The position numbers and the translations under genes are program-made. The notes beneath the pieces are model-generated. The model made no database searches and was not told where the DNA came from. It was given only the letters and a program-made list of their open reading frames with translations. Positions 11,587-22,972 of a stretch of DNA of 64,000 bases are shown one piece after another (positions within the stretch are counted from its first letter, which is position 1; every line of letters begins with the position of its first letter). Source of the DNA: Leptodactylus fallax (lineage: Eukaryota; Chordata; Amphibia; Anura; Leptodactylidae); NCBI GenBank assembly GCA_947044405.1, contig CAMRHE010000011.1, forward strand, positions 4,208,501-4,272,500, given 5' to 3'.

Positions 11587-11760
11587 TTAAGGGAATCTGT
11601 CAGGGCAATTTTGCTAAAGGTTTTTTTTTGTTTTTTTGTTTTTTTTTAATTGTGGGTACGAATCGTTTTAAAACAGGGCAATTTGGGACACTAAACCCCA
11701 GGTCTGTAAGGACATGTGGGTGGTTTATTGTCCCAAATCGACCTGACAGGTTCACTTTAA
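11587..11760. mobile_element. Short TTAA-flanked MITE
   Basis: TTAAGGGAATCTGTCAGG on the left is answered by CCTGACAGGTTCACTTTAA on the right, an imperfect inverted repeat whose ends carry TTAA. The 174-bp body holds T-rich sequence and a GGGCAATTTGGGACA / TGTCCCAAATCG foldback. TTAA targets are typical of piggyBac-like and Kolobok elements; which of these drives it cannot be told from this copy. Confidence 0.75.
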
Positions 11761-12226
11761 TATGTATTATAAGATCACAATTTTTCCTTTACACTTTGCT
11801 ATAAACCTGCATGTTTTTTTTTCCTACCAAAGCACCGAACATTTTAACCTAAGTAATAAAAAAGTATGTGAATGTTTGTATCCCCCGAGTAACGTAAATG
11901 ACACAATATTGGCATTTGGTCACATTGACCTTTTCTAAGATTTCAGCCCTGAGTTTATTATTATACTGCATAACGTTTTTAATTACTGTCAAATCTGTGA
12001 TATGAATGCTAATCTGCAAGTTATACATCTACCATTGGTGATAAATGGCTACTAAGATGCAGTTATATATGTGCCTTAAAGGGAGTCACCAGGAAACTTA
12101 CTATGCATTATAGGGTACATCATACCTTTAGATAACCCAGTAGATGCACCATTTCTTTGCAAAAGTTGTTTTTTTAAATATGCAAATGAAGCTCAAGTGC
12201 AATGGGAGTGTGCCAGAGAATCCATG

Positions 12227-12403
12227 CAAAGGTGTAACTTGAAGCTTCTGTGTCCCAATGCAAAATTTAAAAGGGGGCCCTACCTACTTTGTGCCATTTA
12301 GATTAGTGGCATATCTCATGTGGCAGAGGAAACTTTGGGGCCCCTCTGTGTCCAGGGGCCAGTAGTGACTGCTACTTCTGCACCCCCTACAGCTACACCA
12401 CTG
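12227..12403. mobile_element. Small hAT MITE (GGTGTAACTTGAAGC family)
   Basis: The left end reads CAAAGGTGTAACTTGAAGC. The right end CAGCTACACCACTG is its imperfect inverted partner. The interior has GGGCCCC words typical of this frog repeat class. The flanking octamers AATCCATG and CCTCCAAG match at 5 of 8 positions, consistent with an old 8-bp duplication but not proof of one. Confidence 0.65.
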
Positions 12404-13692
12404 CCTCCAAGTGCCAGGTTTGAAGTGCCACCCCAGACGCCTTATTGATAGCTATTTCTTATCCTACTGTAAACTGCTTTTTGAATTACTACACATGTGC
12501 CTAGAATCTTTGGCACAATTTCATTTATCATTGCTCAATTACACTTTTAGTGTATGGTTAACTGATAAATATGAACCATCTGGATGGCCATTGTGTGAAT
12601 GGATGGTGAAAACTGCATTGAGAAGGGATTATGCTTTTAACATACATTACTGGAACATATAGTAGATTAACAAGCAATATAAAAGGCAAGGATAAGACAT
12701 AACTGTAACTCTACTTATACTGTTATCTGTTACTCTAGCTTCGTTACCATTGCTTGCCTTAGCAGGTGCTTTGTCTTGAATGGCAGTCTCTGCCATATTT
12801 CTCCTGCAGAGTTGAAGCACCCACATACAAGCTATACACAGAGCTTCGTTGTCTCACAGTTACCACACATGAGATGCTATAGACAGTAGAAAAGGAAAAG
12901 CCAGTAAGATGTACAAGGATGAACTGGCACATGCCAAAGACACACAGGATAGAACATGCATACTGTAGCTGACTTTGAATGGAGGGGGCAGAGGCGTAGC
13001 TAGGGGGGGGGGACGAACATGTCCAAGTGGGCCCTCAACTTATGTATTCCGATATTATCACTCTACGGTGACTGTATAGTGGTATATATCGGCTCTACTT
13101 AGGGCTCTGCAGACGATTTAGGTGAATACAGTGAATGACTAATCAAGTTTGCAGCACAGACTTTGGCTCCTCACTTTTCCAGGCACCAACCCACATTATC
13201 CTCACCTGCTCACCCATTCTGCTGCTACCTCCAATTATAAAATATATAATATAACCCCCCATAATGAAAATTACCCCCAAGTGCGTCTTTAAATTAATAA
13301 CTTCCCTGTGTAAATAGTGTGTCTTATTAATAATGCCCCAGGCATTTCCTAATTAAAAGGTAAAAAAATAATTAGTGGGGTTCCAATATTCGGGACCACC
13401 AGGATCAGCTGTTTGAATGGACTGTGGTAACTGTGTAAGTGCCGTGACCCATTCTCTATTTACACTGTGTCATTCTTTTCATAGCAGCCATGTAATGTAA
13501 CTATAGCCTCGTCCTATACACATCTATGTGACAAGGCTGGAATTACATCACACGGTCACTATAAACAGACAGTGTGTGATATAAACAAGTGCCATAGCCC
13601 CTCCAGACAGCTGGTCAGTGAGGATTCACTGATCTCTTATTGATGATCTATTCTGAGAATAGATCATCAATAAAAATGAGCTGGAAAACTCC

Positions 13693-14043
13693 TTAAGGCT
13701 AGGGCTGCATGTGGTGTAAACACCAAAGAAAAAAACGTAGCATTTTACAGTTCCTATACAGTTCTAGCGAATTCCATGCACACATTGCAGAAAAATATGC
13801 GCAGTGGACACGTTGCGATTTCTAAAACCGTTGCAGTTTTGGAAATCGCAGCATGTCAATTATACCTACAGGAATGCTGGCGGTTTCCTTATAGGTATAA
13901 TGGAAGCAGAAAGTCCACAAACCTCTGCAGACTTTCTGTGAAAAGCACTGCGGGAAAAACTGTGATGCGCTACCGCCGCAGTTTTTCCTGCAGCGTTTTT
14001 TTTCCACATAGCTAAGGGACGCTATGTGGGGCCTTAGCCTTAA
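13693..14043. mobile_element. Palindromic TTAA MITE (TTAAGGCTAGGGC ends)
   Basis: Starts TTAAGGCTAGGGCTGCATGTGG and ends CTATGTGGGGCCTTAGCCTTAA. The interior folds back several times (CTACAGGAATGC, CAGACTTTCTG, AAACTGTGATGCG). It is related to 25009-25370, which shares AATCGC, TTTTGGAAATCGC and GCAGACTTTCTG, and more distantly to 51843-52052. Confidence 0.75.
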
Positions 14044-14059
14044 TAAAGCCCAAGTGCTG

Positions 14060-14430
14060 CCTTGATTAAATTAATTGCTCCCTTATATTATGCCCCTGAT
14101 TCCCCCTGACATACATACTGCGCCCCTAATGGCCCCTTATATAAATGATGCCCCTAAAGAACCCTTATATAAATAACCTCCCCCCTGTATTTGTAATGCC
14201 CCCTAACAGTCTTTCTATAAAAGAACCCCCTTAAGTTCATAATGCCCTTTATATAAATGACCCCCCTATCGTCATAATGCACCCTAATATAAATAACCTC
14301 CCCCTTGTATTCCTAATGCCCCCTAATAGCCCTTATATAAATAACCCCCCCATCGTCATAATGCCCCCTAATGACCCCTCCCATATAGTTAGAATTCCCC
14401 CTCCTAATGACCCCTTTATACTATTAAAAC
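14060..14430. repeat. C-rich degenerate tandem repeat, about 35-45 bp unit
   Basis: Repeated words TAATGCCCCCTAAT, CCCTTATATAAATGA and ACCCCCCTATCGTC recur about nine times with irregular spacing. The array lies in the same position relative to the right hAT end as the minisatellites in the other hAT copies, although its unit differs. Confidence 0.8.
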
Positions 14431-14914
14431 ACCCACCACTGCACTAAAAAAAAAAAAAAAAAAGTTCTACTCACTTACCTGTGATCCTGAGGAATGGAGC
14501 CGCCGCTTTCTCTTCTTGATGCGCGCTCTATGTGCAGGGTCCATGCACAGGGCGCAGGAGGAGCAATGCTGTGACGTCATCACGCCTCCTGTGCCGAGAG
14601 CAGACGTGTGCTGTCTGTGGTCTCGGTGTTTGCAGTTTACAATACAGTTGCAGGATGGGTTTTAGCTAGATCAGTGTCTGCAGACACCGATCTAGTTAAA
14701 AGTAAAGCATGTATTAATGGCGACCCTGGGGTGGCCCCCACGAAGTCAGTTGGCCCGGGGCAGCCGCCCCTCTGCCCCCCCCCCCCGCTAGCTACGCCAC
14801 TGGGGGAGGCATGAAAAAGTTAATATTAAAGGCAGTACTGTTCATTCTAACTTCCTGTAATCCATCTCAGCATCTCTGCTGCTAGAGATATGACATATTT
14901 CACATGACAATAGC

Positions 14915-15310
14915 ACCCTGTTTCCCTGAAAATAAGCACTAGCATGATTTTTTAGGATTTTTTGGGTATGCTTGAAATATAAGACCTACTCCAAAAATAA
15001 GCCCTAGTTACAATTCATAAAAAAAAAAGTGTCCAGGCAGCTATACATGTAAAAAAGTAAATAGACTACAGCAGAACAGATACAGTAGACCCTTCATCAA
15101 GGAAAGCCGATACCCCAAAAGAAAGCAGACATCGCTAAACAAATTGCATCCCGAAAAGAATCGGGCATTGACCTTAAGGGATCAGTACAAGATGGCACTA
15201 GTAAGATAGTTCTCCACAACAACAAAGGTTGACTACCGGTAGTGGCGGGCTCTCTCAGATCGGGTAGTCCTGCTGGCATCACTCCACTCTTAAGCCCAAT
15301 CATTGTGGCT
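14915..15310. repeat. Widespread vertebrate DNA-transposon fragment (ACCCTGTTTCCC left end)
   Basis: CACCCTGTTTCCCTGAAAAT, then AAGACCTACTCC and AAAATAAGCCCTAGTTACAA, is recognisable as the left portion of a non-autonomous DNA element found in many vertebrates. The right end could not be identified with certainty. Confidence 0.45.
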
Positions 15311-15419
15311 GCTTCCAGTCACCAGGGGGAGCCAACTACTACACTTGTCTGTAGTGAAATGCTGCTGCAACGGCAAGGGATCAACAGTGACATGCCTTTG
15401 ACAGGAGTGAGTCCCAAGG

Positions 15420-15765
15420 ATAGATCATTGCAATTAGATCAGTGAGGGTCTGACACACAGCATCACAATGAATCAGCTGTTCTCAACTGCTGATACACAG
15501 AAAATGGAACAGGAAGCAAACAGTTCTGTTCTCCGCGTCCAAACCGGGGTATTGTAGACTTGAATGGGAACAAAGTTGCAGTGACTCAGTTCAGCCACTA
15601 CACAGAGAACAGAGTTGTCTGCTTTCTGCTTCATTTTCTGTATATCAACTGCTGAGAACAACTGATTGATGGGGATGCTGCATGTCAGACCCTCACTGAT
15701 CTGATAGTGAAGGCCTATTCTCAGTATAGGTCATCAATATTTTTATCCGGAAAACCCCTCTAAGA
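15420..15765. mobile_element. Foldback MITE
   Basis: GATCAGTGAGGGTCTGACA on the left and GTCAGACCCTCACTGATC on the right pair almost perfectly. The inner parts (CAGCTGTTCTCAACTG and CAACTGCTGAGAACAACTG) also pair. The right side ends in TATAGGTCATCAATATTTTT and AAACCCCT words shared with many frog MITEs. Confidence 0.7.
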
Positions 15766-16234
15766 TATTTTCCCATGCTCTGTGAGGTCAAAGAGGTCCT
15801 AATACTAGGAGGGCCTGTGATCATGTAACACCACAATGTGAATCCCCATTATAATGTTTGTTTTCCCTTAAGTTAAAAAAAATAATCCCTTGAAGACGCA
15901 AAGCCTTAGTTGGGGTTCTGAATAAGTGCCCCAATATGATCTAATTAGGTCTGTGTGACCTAATATGCTAAGAAAAGGGGTCATATCACAGTGCACTATA
16001 AATAATGATGTCTTTGGTAATTTTATTATATATCAATGAATAAAGACACAGAATTACAATTATTATGGTTTCAAATTAAACAAACAGGACTTTTTCACAG
16101 GCTTTTAATTTAAAGGGTTATATACTATAACAAAAGTCTTTTCCATAACCAGCAATACAAGGCAATGTGGTTGAGCTGCAATAGAAGACACAGAGCCAGC
16201 AGACACAGAGCCAACATGGAAAAAACACCATTTA

Positions 16235-16610
16235 CAGGATCATCTCAATAAATTAGAATATCTTTGAACCGTTCATTCATTTCAGTAATTCAGTAATACA
16301 ATTCATAATCAGCGTCTTCCATGATTGTGTGTCCTACTGAGCCAGACTGAGGGACCATTTAAAGGCTTAGGAAACCTTGGCAGGTGACACACTGAATTTA
16401 CAATACTGAACTTTTTCACAATATTCTAATTTTCTTAGATTTTGGTTTTCATTACCTGTAATCCATAATCAGAATTTACAGAAATAAAACACTTGAAATA
16501 GAACACTCTGTGTGTAAAGAATCTAGAAAATATAGGAGGTCACTTTTTTAATTTAATTACTGAAATAAATAAATGTTTCAAAGATATTCTAATTTATTGA
16601 GATGCACCTG
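16235..16610. mobile_element. Tc1/mariner-type MITE, copy 2
   Basis: Flanked by TA at 16233-16234 and 16611-16612. It begins CAGGATCATCTCAATAAATT (a small change from copy 1) and ends AATTTATTGAGATGCACCTG. Apart from scattered substitutions and a 4-base insertion in the right part it matches 6751-7123 throughout. Confidence 0.93.
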
Positions 16611-16611
16611 T

Positions 16612-16925
16612 ATTTTTGCATCTTCTGGAAGGGAAATAAAGAAGTGAGTTACATTGGCCATTCAGAAAAAGTGATTTTCATGAGAATATGACTAGACACT
16701 TTACTCTGCAATCCATCCTCTGTGAACAGTCATTTTATTGTTATATTAATGCTACGTAAAGTCTTAACGCTTTTTTTAGTCAATGAATCAATAGTACAAT
16801 TACTATTACAGTTCCTAAAGATATAACTAACCTTATTTTTCTGCCCATTTCTTTGTTTCCTTTTCTCTTATATCTGTTCTTACCACTTTTTCCATTTACT
16901 GATCCTGTCCATACACAGAAATCCC
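16612..16925. other. No recognised feature
   Basis: AT-rich unique-looking sequence. Confidence 0.5.
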
Positions 16926-17258
16926 ACACACAATGAGGCGCCACCATGAGACCGAACAGACACAGACAGGGGACAACAGGGTGCTGGGGACAAGTGAGTA
17001 TGCTTTTTTTTTTTTTTTTTTTTTTTTAATTAATTTTTACATCTCCCTGGCGGCCACCACAGTGGTCGCTCCAATTTATGCACACAACCTCTTTAAAGGG
17101 GTTGTCTGGGCCAAATTTTTTTAATGGCCTCCAATACAGTGGTCTCTGCACTGGTCCCCCATACTGTATGGGGAACAGTGATGGGGCCATGATATTGTGT
17201 GGGGGCAGTGATGGAGGCTAACATCCAGTGGGGAGTACATTAAACTGTGTGGGGCATA

Positions 17259-17680
17259 TTAATGGGGTTGTCCAGGGTTAACTTTTTTTTTTATGGCCCA
17301 TCCTCAGTATAGGCCATAAATACCTGATCGCTAGGGGGCTGACACACGGCCCCATCAGCTGTACGGAGCCACTTCCGGCGCCCGTTCTGTACACAACACA
17401 GGGCCGGAACCAGAAAGCTCCATCCTCTGTATAGCAGCCCAGCGCCGTCACTGCAGCTCAGCTCCCAATGACTTCAATATGTGCTGAGATGCAGTGAATG
17501 TGCCCGGCTAATATACAGTGGGCAGAGCTTTCTGCTTCTGGCCCTGTATTGTGTATAGGACGGGCGCTGGAAGTGGCTCCGTACAGCTGATCGGTACAGG
17601 GTCGGCCCCCTACAGATCAGGTATTTATGGCCTATCCTGAGGATAAATCATAAAAAATTCTGCCTGGACAACCCCTTTAA
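17259..17680. mobile_element. TTAA-flanked foldback MITE A
   Basis: The left side reads TTAATGGGGTTGTCCAGGG and the right side GCCTGGACAACCCCTTTAA. Inner arms contain TAGGCCATAAATACCTGATC and GATCAGGTATTTATGGCC. It is about 420 bp long and non-coding. The homologue in the other composite lies at 45044-45458; a fragment is at 891-1165. Confidence 0.88.
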
Positions 17681-17703
17681 TATACCCCCTAATGCCTCAC
17701 ACT

Positions 17704-18015
17704 TTAAAGAGGATGTCCAGCATATTTTTTTTATTTATTTATTTTATTATTAGTCTGGGGAAGGTGAAAAGACACCAAAAAAAACCCTACTCACCTGTCC
17801 CCTGTGCTCCGGTGTCTTCCCAGCAGGGTCCAGTCTTGCAGCTCCACTGTTTTCTTTTGCCAGAAGTCCTGTTTAATGGGAAGAAAACAACAGAGCTGCA
17901 GGACCGAACCGTGCTGGGAGACACTGGGGACAGAAGAATAAGTTTTGTTTTGTTTTTTCACCTGCCCCAGCCTAATTAAAAAAAAAAAAAAAGTTATCCT
18001 GGATAACCCCTTTAA
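17704..18015. mobile_element. TTAA-flanked foldback MITE B
   Basis: Starts TTAAAGAGGATGTCCAG and ends CTGGATAACCCCTTTAA. It contains CTGTCCCCTGTGCTCCGGTG and its partner further right. The homologue is at 45483-45907. A 95-bp piece of its interior reappears inside the minisatellite at about 18337-18432. Confidence 0.85.
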
Positions 18016-18059
18016 TGTCCTCCAGGATATTAGCCCCCATCACTGCCCCCGCAATATAA

Positions 18060-18990
18060 TGGCCCCACCAATAGTCCCCATACAGTATAGGGGAATAATG
18101 AAGGGGCCACTGTATGGGGGGGTATAGTGAAGGGGCCACTGTATGGGGGGGAATAGTGAAGGGGCCACTGTATGGAAGGGAATAGTGAATGGGCCACTAT
18201 AGGGGCAGAGAATAGTGCAGGGGCAACTATGGGGGCAAGAATAGTGCAGGGGTCACTTTATGGGTGGGAATAGTGCAGGGGCTACTATAGGGGGGAGAAT
18301 AGTGCAGGGGCCACTATGGGGGGAAAGACCCCCCCCTAAAAAAAACCTACTCACCTCTCCCCTGTGCTCCGGTGTCTTCCCAGCAGGGTCCAGTCCTGCA
18401 GCTCCGCTGTTTTCTTTTGCCAGAAGTCCTCACTGGGGGGGGGGGGGGGGAGAATAGTGCAGGGGCCACTATAGGGGGGGAGAATAGTGTAGGGGCCACT
18501 TTATGGGGGGAGAATAGTGCAGGGGCTACTATAGGGGGAGAATAGTGCAGGGGTCACTATGGGGGGGAGAATAGTGCAGGGGCCACTATAGGGGGGAGAA
18601 TAGTGCAGGGGCCACTATAAGGGGGGAGAATAGTTCAGAGGCCACTATAGGGGGGAAGAATAGTGCAGGGGCCACTATAGGGGGGATAATAGTGCAGGGG
18701 CCACTATGGGGGGAGAATAGTGTAGGGGCCACTATAGGGGGGAGAATAGTGCAGGGGCCGCTATAGGGGGAGAATAGTGCAGGGGCCACTATGGGGGGAT
18801 AGTGCAGGGGCCACTATGGGGGGGAGAATAATGCAGGAGCCACTATAGGGGGGGAGAATAGTGCCGGGGCCACTATAGGGGGGAGAATAGTGAAGGGGCC
18901 ACTATAGCGGGGGAATAGTACAGGGGCTACTAATAGGGGAGAGAATAGTGCAGGGGCCACGATACAGGGAGGGATAGTGAAGGGGCCACT
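18060..18990. repeat. Expanded minisatellite, about 29-30 bp unit, about 30 copies
   Basis: Units read GGGGGGAGAATAGTGCA plus GGGGCCACTATA, with early units having AGTGAAGGGGCCACTGTATG. The array is interrupted at 18337-18432 by a piece of MITE B, and holds a run of 16 G at about 18436. At the matching place in the related composite (45957-46020) there is only one hairpin with the same arm sequence. Confidence 0.93.
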
Positions 18991-19617
18991 GTATGGCCCA
19001 TACAGTAGCCCCTTCATTGATCCCCCCTATAGCAGTTTTGGGTGATTACTTATCTGTCTGCTCCTCGGTCCCGCTCCTTCTTGCTCAGCGCGCACTGATA
19101 TGACATTATGTGCACCCGGAGCAGGAAGAAGCAGGAGGCGCCGGAGAACAGTCAGGTAAGTATCGGAGCTTAGCTTGTAAGCCACAGGCTCAATGGAGCC
19201 CATGGCGTACAAGTCTGTGAGTAGTAGAGCAGGAAGCCTGTGGCTTTCTGCTCTACTATTATCAGAACTGGGTTGGCAGCGCCACTTCTCCCCCGGTTTT
19301 GTGATCCAGTTAGTAAAACCAGATCGCAAAACCGGGGAGAACCTGGCAGAATCACTTACCTCACCCCACTCCTGCTTGTGGCCTGTCCTCTTTCCGCAGC
19401 AGCCTGGGCCCTGTGCATCGCACATTATGTCATCGCGACGTGATGTGCGATGCACAATGAGCCCTGGCCTGGAGAGGGGAGGGATAAGTGAATGGGGGCT
19501 TTACCGCACCTCTACTGCCTATCAAAAAAAAAGGCAGTGGAGGCCCAGTAGTGCCCCCTAAAGGCTAGGGGTCCATCGGGGGATTCACTGGTCTCCCAGT
19601 GGGTCAGTCCGACCCTG

Positions 19618-19890
19618 ATAGTGCATCCCACACATATGTAACAGTGTCCTAATTACCCCCCATACATGTAATAGTCCCCCAAAGGTAATAGTGTCCTAAT
19701 TATTCCCTCTACAGGTAATAGTCCCCCCATAGGTAATAGTACATCCCCCACATATGTTATAGTGTCCTAATTATCCCCCTACATGTAATAGTCCCCCATA
19801 GTAATAGTGTAATTACCCCCTCTCAGGTAATAGTCCCTTCATAGGTAATAGTACCTTAATTATACTCCCCCATCAGGTCCCCCCAAATAG
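19618..19890. repeat. Tandem repeat, about 38-45 bp unit
   Basis: Words TAGTGTCCTAATTACCCCCC, ACATGTAATAGTCCCCC and ATAGGTAATAG recur about six times. It abuts the right end of the hAT composite but has a different unit. Confidence 0.8.
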
Positions 19891-20404
19891 ATATTGGTGA
19901 CACCCACAGGTAATAATTCACCCCACCCCACATCAAATTACATACTTAATTTAATACTTCTGACTTTTTCTCTTATTGCATGCGTTGTCCAGCTTCTTCT
20001 GATGCCCGCCCAGTTGTGCACCTCTTCTGTTGTCCTCCTGACTATCCTGTCACCTGCTCTATGGTACCTCAAGCAATACCATAGAGCAGAAGACAGCATG
20101 GCTGGAAGAACATTGAAAGAAATGCACAGCCTAGCAGTGCATCAGAAGAAGCCGGGCACCACATCTTGAAGAAGAAGAGGTAAGTATGAAATTCCCTAGG
20201 CCTGGACATCATAGTGCGGGGAGGAGGCATATGAGGCCCCCTGGCTTAGGGGTCCGGTCACACAGCACTTCCCAGCTATAGAGTGCTGGGTACCTTCTGG
20301 CTGAAGACAGAACAAACTGAGTGAAGGGGCCCAGTGCAGCTGCATCATTAAAGCCATCATGGGCCACAGGTCACAAAACGCGTGCCCTGTGTTTGACACC
20401 TGTG
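19891..20404. mobile_element. Right part of a hAT element ending GTTTGACACCTGTG
   Basis: The end CCCTGTGTTTGACACCTGTG at 20385-20404 matches the right terminus of the hAT at 61186-62632 (TTGTGTTTGACACCTGTG). A hairpin lies at about 20048-20097 (TGCTCTATGGTA / ACCATAGAGCA). No left CAGGGGTGT end was found; the tandem repeat just upstream may be part of the same element. Confidence 0.6.
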
Positions 20405-20452
20405 AGCTAAGGAATCATTTTTCTGACAACAGAGCGGAATAATAATTCACCC

Positions 20453-20688
20453 AAGGCTATGTTCACATTTGCATCTGAGTCTGTATAGGAGACACAGCCT
20501 GCACACATGGCTTTTTCGTCCACCACTTTCAGTTTAAAAACAACAAGCACTTGATGAACCCCATTATAGTCAATGGGATCCATCAGGCTCCATATGTAAT
20601 TGCTATTTTAGCACTCCGCCTGTTCGTTGTCCTAGTCCTTTGATGAACCAGAGCAATGGACAGCCGATGCTAGTGTGAACCTAGCATA
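20453..20688. mobile_element. Foldback MITE (GGCTATGTTCACA ends)
   Basis: AAGGCTATGTTCACATTTGC on the left pairs with GCTAGTGTGAACCTAGCATAA on the right. The interior carries ATAGTCAATGGGATCCATCAGG, a common inner word of this class. Related elements are at 43497-43720 and 58122-58534. Confidence 0.65.
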
Positions 20689-21019
20689 ACAATTCAACTC
20701 TGTTGTGATAGAAAACTGTCACTGTACAGTGCAGAGGAGTCTCTTATCCCTCTGTTGTCTCTCTGTCTTCAGGAGCTGTCTTCCTTCTCACCCTCCATAG
20801 ATTTCTATCCTCTGCAGTTTAGAGCTAAACAGATTTCTGTCTATGTATATGATCTGGAACAGAAAGAGGGAGACAACTAATGAAACAGGCACTTTTCTTA
20901 ATATAGTGAAATATATTACAACATTAACTATTATCACCTGCACTATTGTTTTATAAAATAAAACAAACATTGTAAAGGTTTAAGTATGCTTTAGCTACTT
21001 TAATATCATGCAAGGGCAT

Positions 21020-21767
21020 TTCTTTAAAGAGGTTGTCCAACAGAAAAGAATTGGCGGCAGAAAACTCAGATAGGATAATAGGGCTCAGATTGTTGCGATG
21101 CTTCCCTGGTCCCAACTGACATCTAATTGCCTGTCCCATCCTGACTGCATGAGGAAGGTCACGGTAGTCATTGATCACCTAAGCAGGTATTTCATTGCAT
21201 TTCCTCTGTATCAAGACAGAACAAGGAAGTACTGTAAAGACAAGGAGGCTGTAAGGTCTCTTCCTGTTCGGGTCTCTGCACCACCTTCCGCTCACACGCT
21301 GTGGCGCAGGAGGCATGTTCAGTTTGATTCCTTGCTTAGGGTTCTTGTTGCTCAGTCTGAACACTGTCTTAGTACCTCTTCTCTGTAATTGAATTTCAAC
21401 CACACCCGTCTCCTGTACCTTTGTTTCGCTCCGCTCCTTTAACAGTTAATCTTAGCTTACCTGTGTGATTGACAGCCTGTCTGCCAATCAAGTCTGGGGC
21501 GGGTTCTGGACTTCCTACAAACAGGTCATCAGTCCACACAGGTTTGCTGGCTTTTGTGATTCTGTCCTGAGAAGTTGTCTCTGTCATTAGGACAGTTGTG
21601 GCAATTAGGTAGGGACAGGGGATGGGTCGAGTTATGGCTCACTGTCTCTTTCTTTCCCTTCTTCCCTTGTTTCAGCAGCAGCACTGGGGAATGGCTCAAC
21701 TGGCAACTCCCCTACAGAGACACCCACAAGTGTTGAAACGGGGGTTACAGGGAATTGGAGTCATGTT
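21020..21767. repeat. Mixed repeat: MITE half-end plus LTR-like segment
   Basis: 21025-21040 is a lone TTTAAAGAGGTTGTCC end. 21380-21760 reads like a retroelement LTR (promoter-like GATTGACAGCCTGTCTGCC, GGACTTCCTAC, later pyrimidine-rich TTTCTTTCCC) but has no visible TG..CA limits or coding flank. The LTR reading is a guess from resemblance. Confidence 0.3.
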
Positions 21768-22265
21768 TTAACCCACTCCGAGCCCTTTACCACTATTTTT
21801 GTCACACTGCATGACTGCTTGAATCACTTCAGGACTTCTTTTTTTTCTTTTTAGTTTTTTTTTTCATTGTTGTGACACAAAAGCCTTAACGTTTTCAACA
21901 TATGAGGGCTTGATTTTTTACATGATGAATTTTAATTGGAAGCATAGAGCCTATTGGTAACGTTTTATTATTATTTATTTATTATTTTTATTATTTATGG
22001 AAAAAACTGCAACTTTTCCGAGTGTTTTACCTTATAAATTTAGCCCATGCATGCACTGCACAAAGTTACTTTTATTCTGGGGGACAGTATGGTTACAGCA
22101 AAAATAAGTTTATATAGTTTTTTCATGTTTGAACAATAAAACCACTTCAAACAAAATATTGTGAGAGCCGTAACTTATTGTTATTTTTCCATAATTTTTG
22201 GCAGGGTGAGCAACAGTTTTTATTGATTTTTTGATCACTTTTTATTTTTCTTTTCATAGGCAATA
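21768..22265. repeat. High-copy dispersed repeat, AACCCACTCCGAG type
   Basis: The stretch starts AACCCACTCCGAGCCC and includes TATGAGGGCTTGATTTTT, two features of a dispersed repeat also seen at 26698-27000 and, reversed, at 49743-50703. It is highly decayed and T-rich. Both ends may carry AACCCCTT, but the right end is not clear here. Confidence 0.55.
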
Positions 22266-22972
22266 TGACTGATCAAGTCTGCTGCAACATGATGTCAGCT
22301 ATATGTTAAAGATGACATCTGCTGCTGATAGCACTGGTTCAACACTTACAGATTCATCATGGCAGTTTGCCTTAACAACAACAATTAACATTTATAAGGC
22401 ACTTTCTCATAATGGACTCATAGATACCTTTCTCGTGGTTTAATAGTTCATCATAAGTTGGGATGACGTTAGCACTTATTTATTTTGCTATCTCTTAGTG
22501 TATATCCACATGTAGCAGATTTGTTTAGAGAGTCCTGTAACTGTTCTGTTCATCTTAGAAGGACTTGCAGAAATCTTTATACGTGCTACAAAAAGAACTG
22601 CATTCTCTCTACTTGTATGGAACTCATTTTTATTTGCACAAACTTCTGCAAGAAATCTGCAAGGCTCTGGCTCAGCTTTGAAAATCCATGTAAAGCAGGG
22701 GCGTAACTACCGGGGTAGCAGCGGTAGCGGCTGCCACAGGGCCCGGGACATTACGGGGCCCCGCGGGCCCCCGATGCTTTTTTTTTTTTTTTTTTTTTTT
22801 AATAGGCTGTTACCTGCTGGAGTAACCCCAGCAGGTAATGGGTCCTATATACTTACCGTTCCCCGTGTCCTGCTCAAGGCCGCCTGCGCTTCCGATTCTG
22901 CGGAGGTGACTGTGAGCAGCAGCAGGGATCGGTAGGTAAGGCCATGGGCCGAACCCCACTATCACTGATATC

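Larger units (their letters stand above)
12989..14802. mobile_element. hAT-type composite element (CAGAGGCGTAGCTAG ends)
   Basis: The left end CAGAGGCGTAGCTAGGGGG and right end CCCCGCTAGCTACGCCACTG are inverted repeats of the hAT kind. The flanking octamers (GGAGGGGG, GGGGAGGC) are G-rich and only partly alike. No transposase frame is present. Contents include a foldback at about 13380-13690, a 350-bp palindromic MITE, a C-rich tandem array and an A-tract of about 19 bases at 14445. Confidence 0.75.
16930..19617. mobile_element. Second copy of the 44164-48516 hAT composite, left end missing
   Basis: From ATGAGACCGAACAGACACAG (about 16945) the sequence runs collinear with 44735-46030: half of a GGTTGTCC MITE, a GTATGGGGAACAGTGATGG spacer, two TTAA MITEs, then a CCCATACAGTATAGGGGA junction. 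The right end GGGTCAGTCCGACCCTG at 19601-19617 matches the right end at 48500-48516. The left terminal CAGTGTCGGACTGG is absent, so the copy was truncated or rearranged. Between 18060 and 18990 it carries a large tandem array missing at the matching point of the other copy. The segment 19160-19470 holds three strong hairpins. Confidence 0.8.

Noticed and set aside
22775..22800. Poly-T as poly(A) tail of a retroposed transcript
   Set aside because: It lies inside a hAT element shared with 2614-3964, where the same position has only about 9 T; it is homopolymer expansion.
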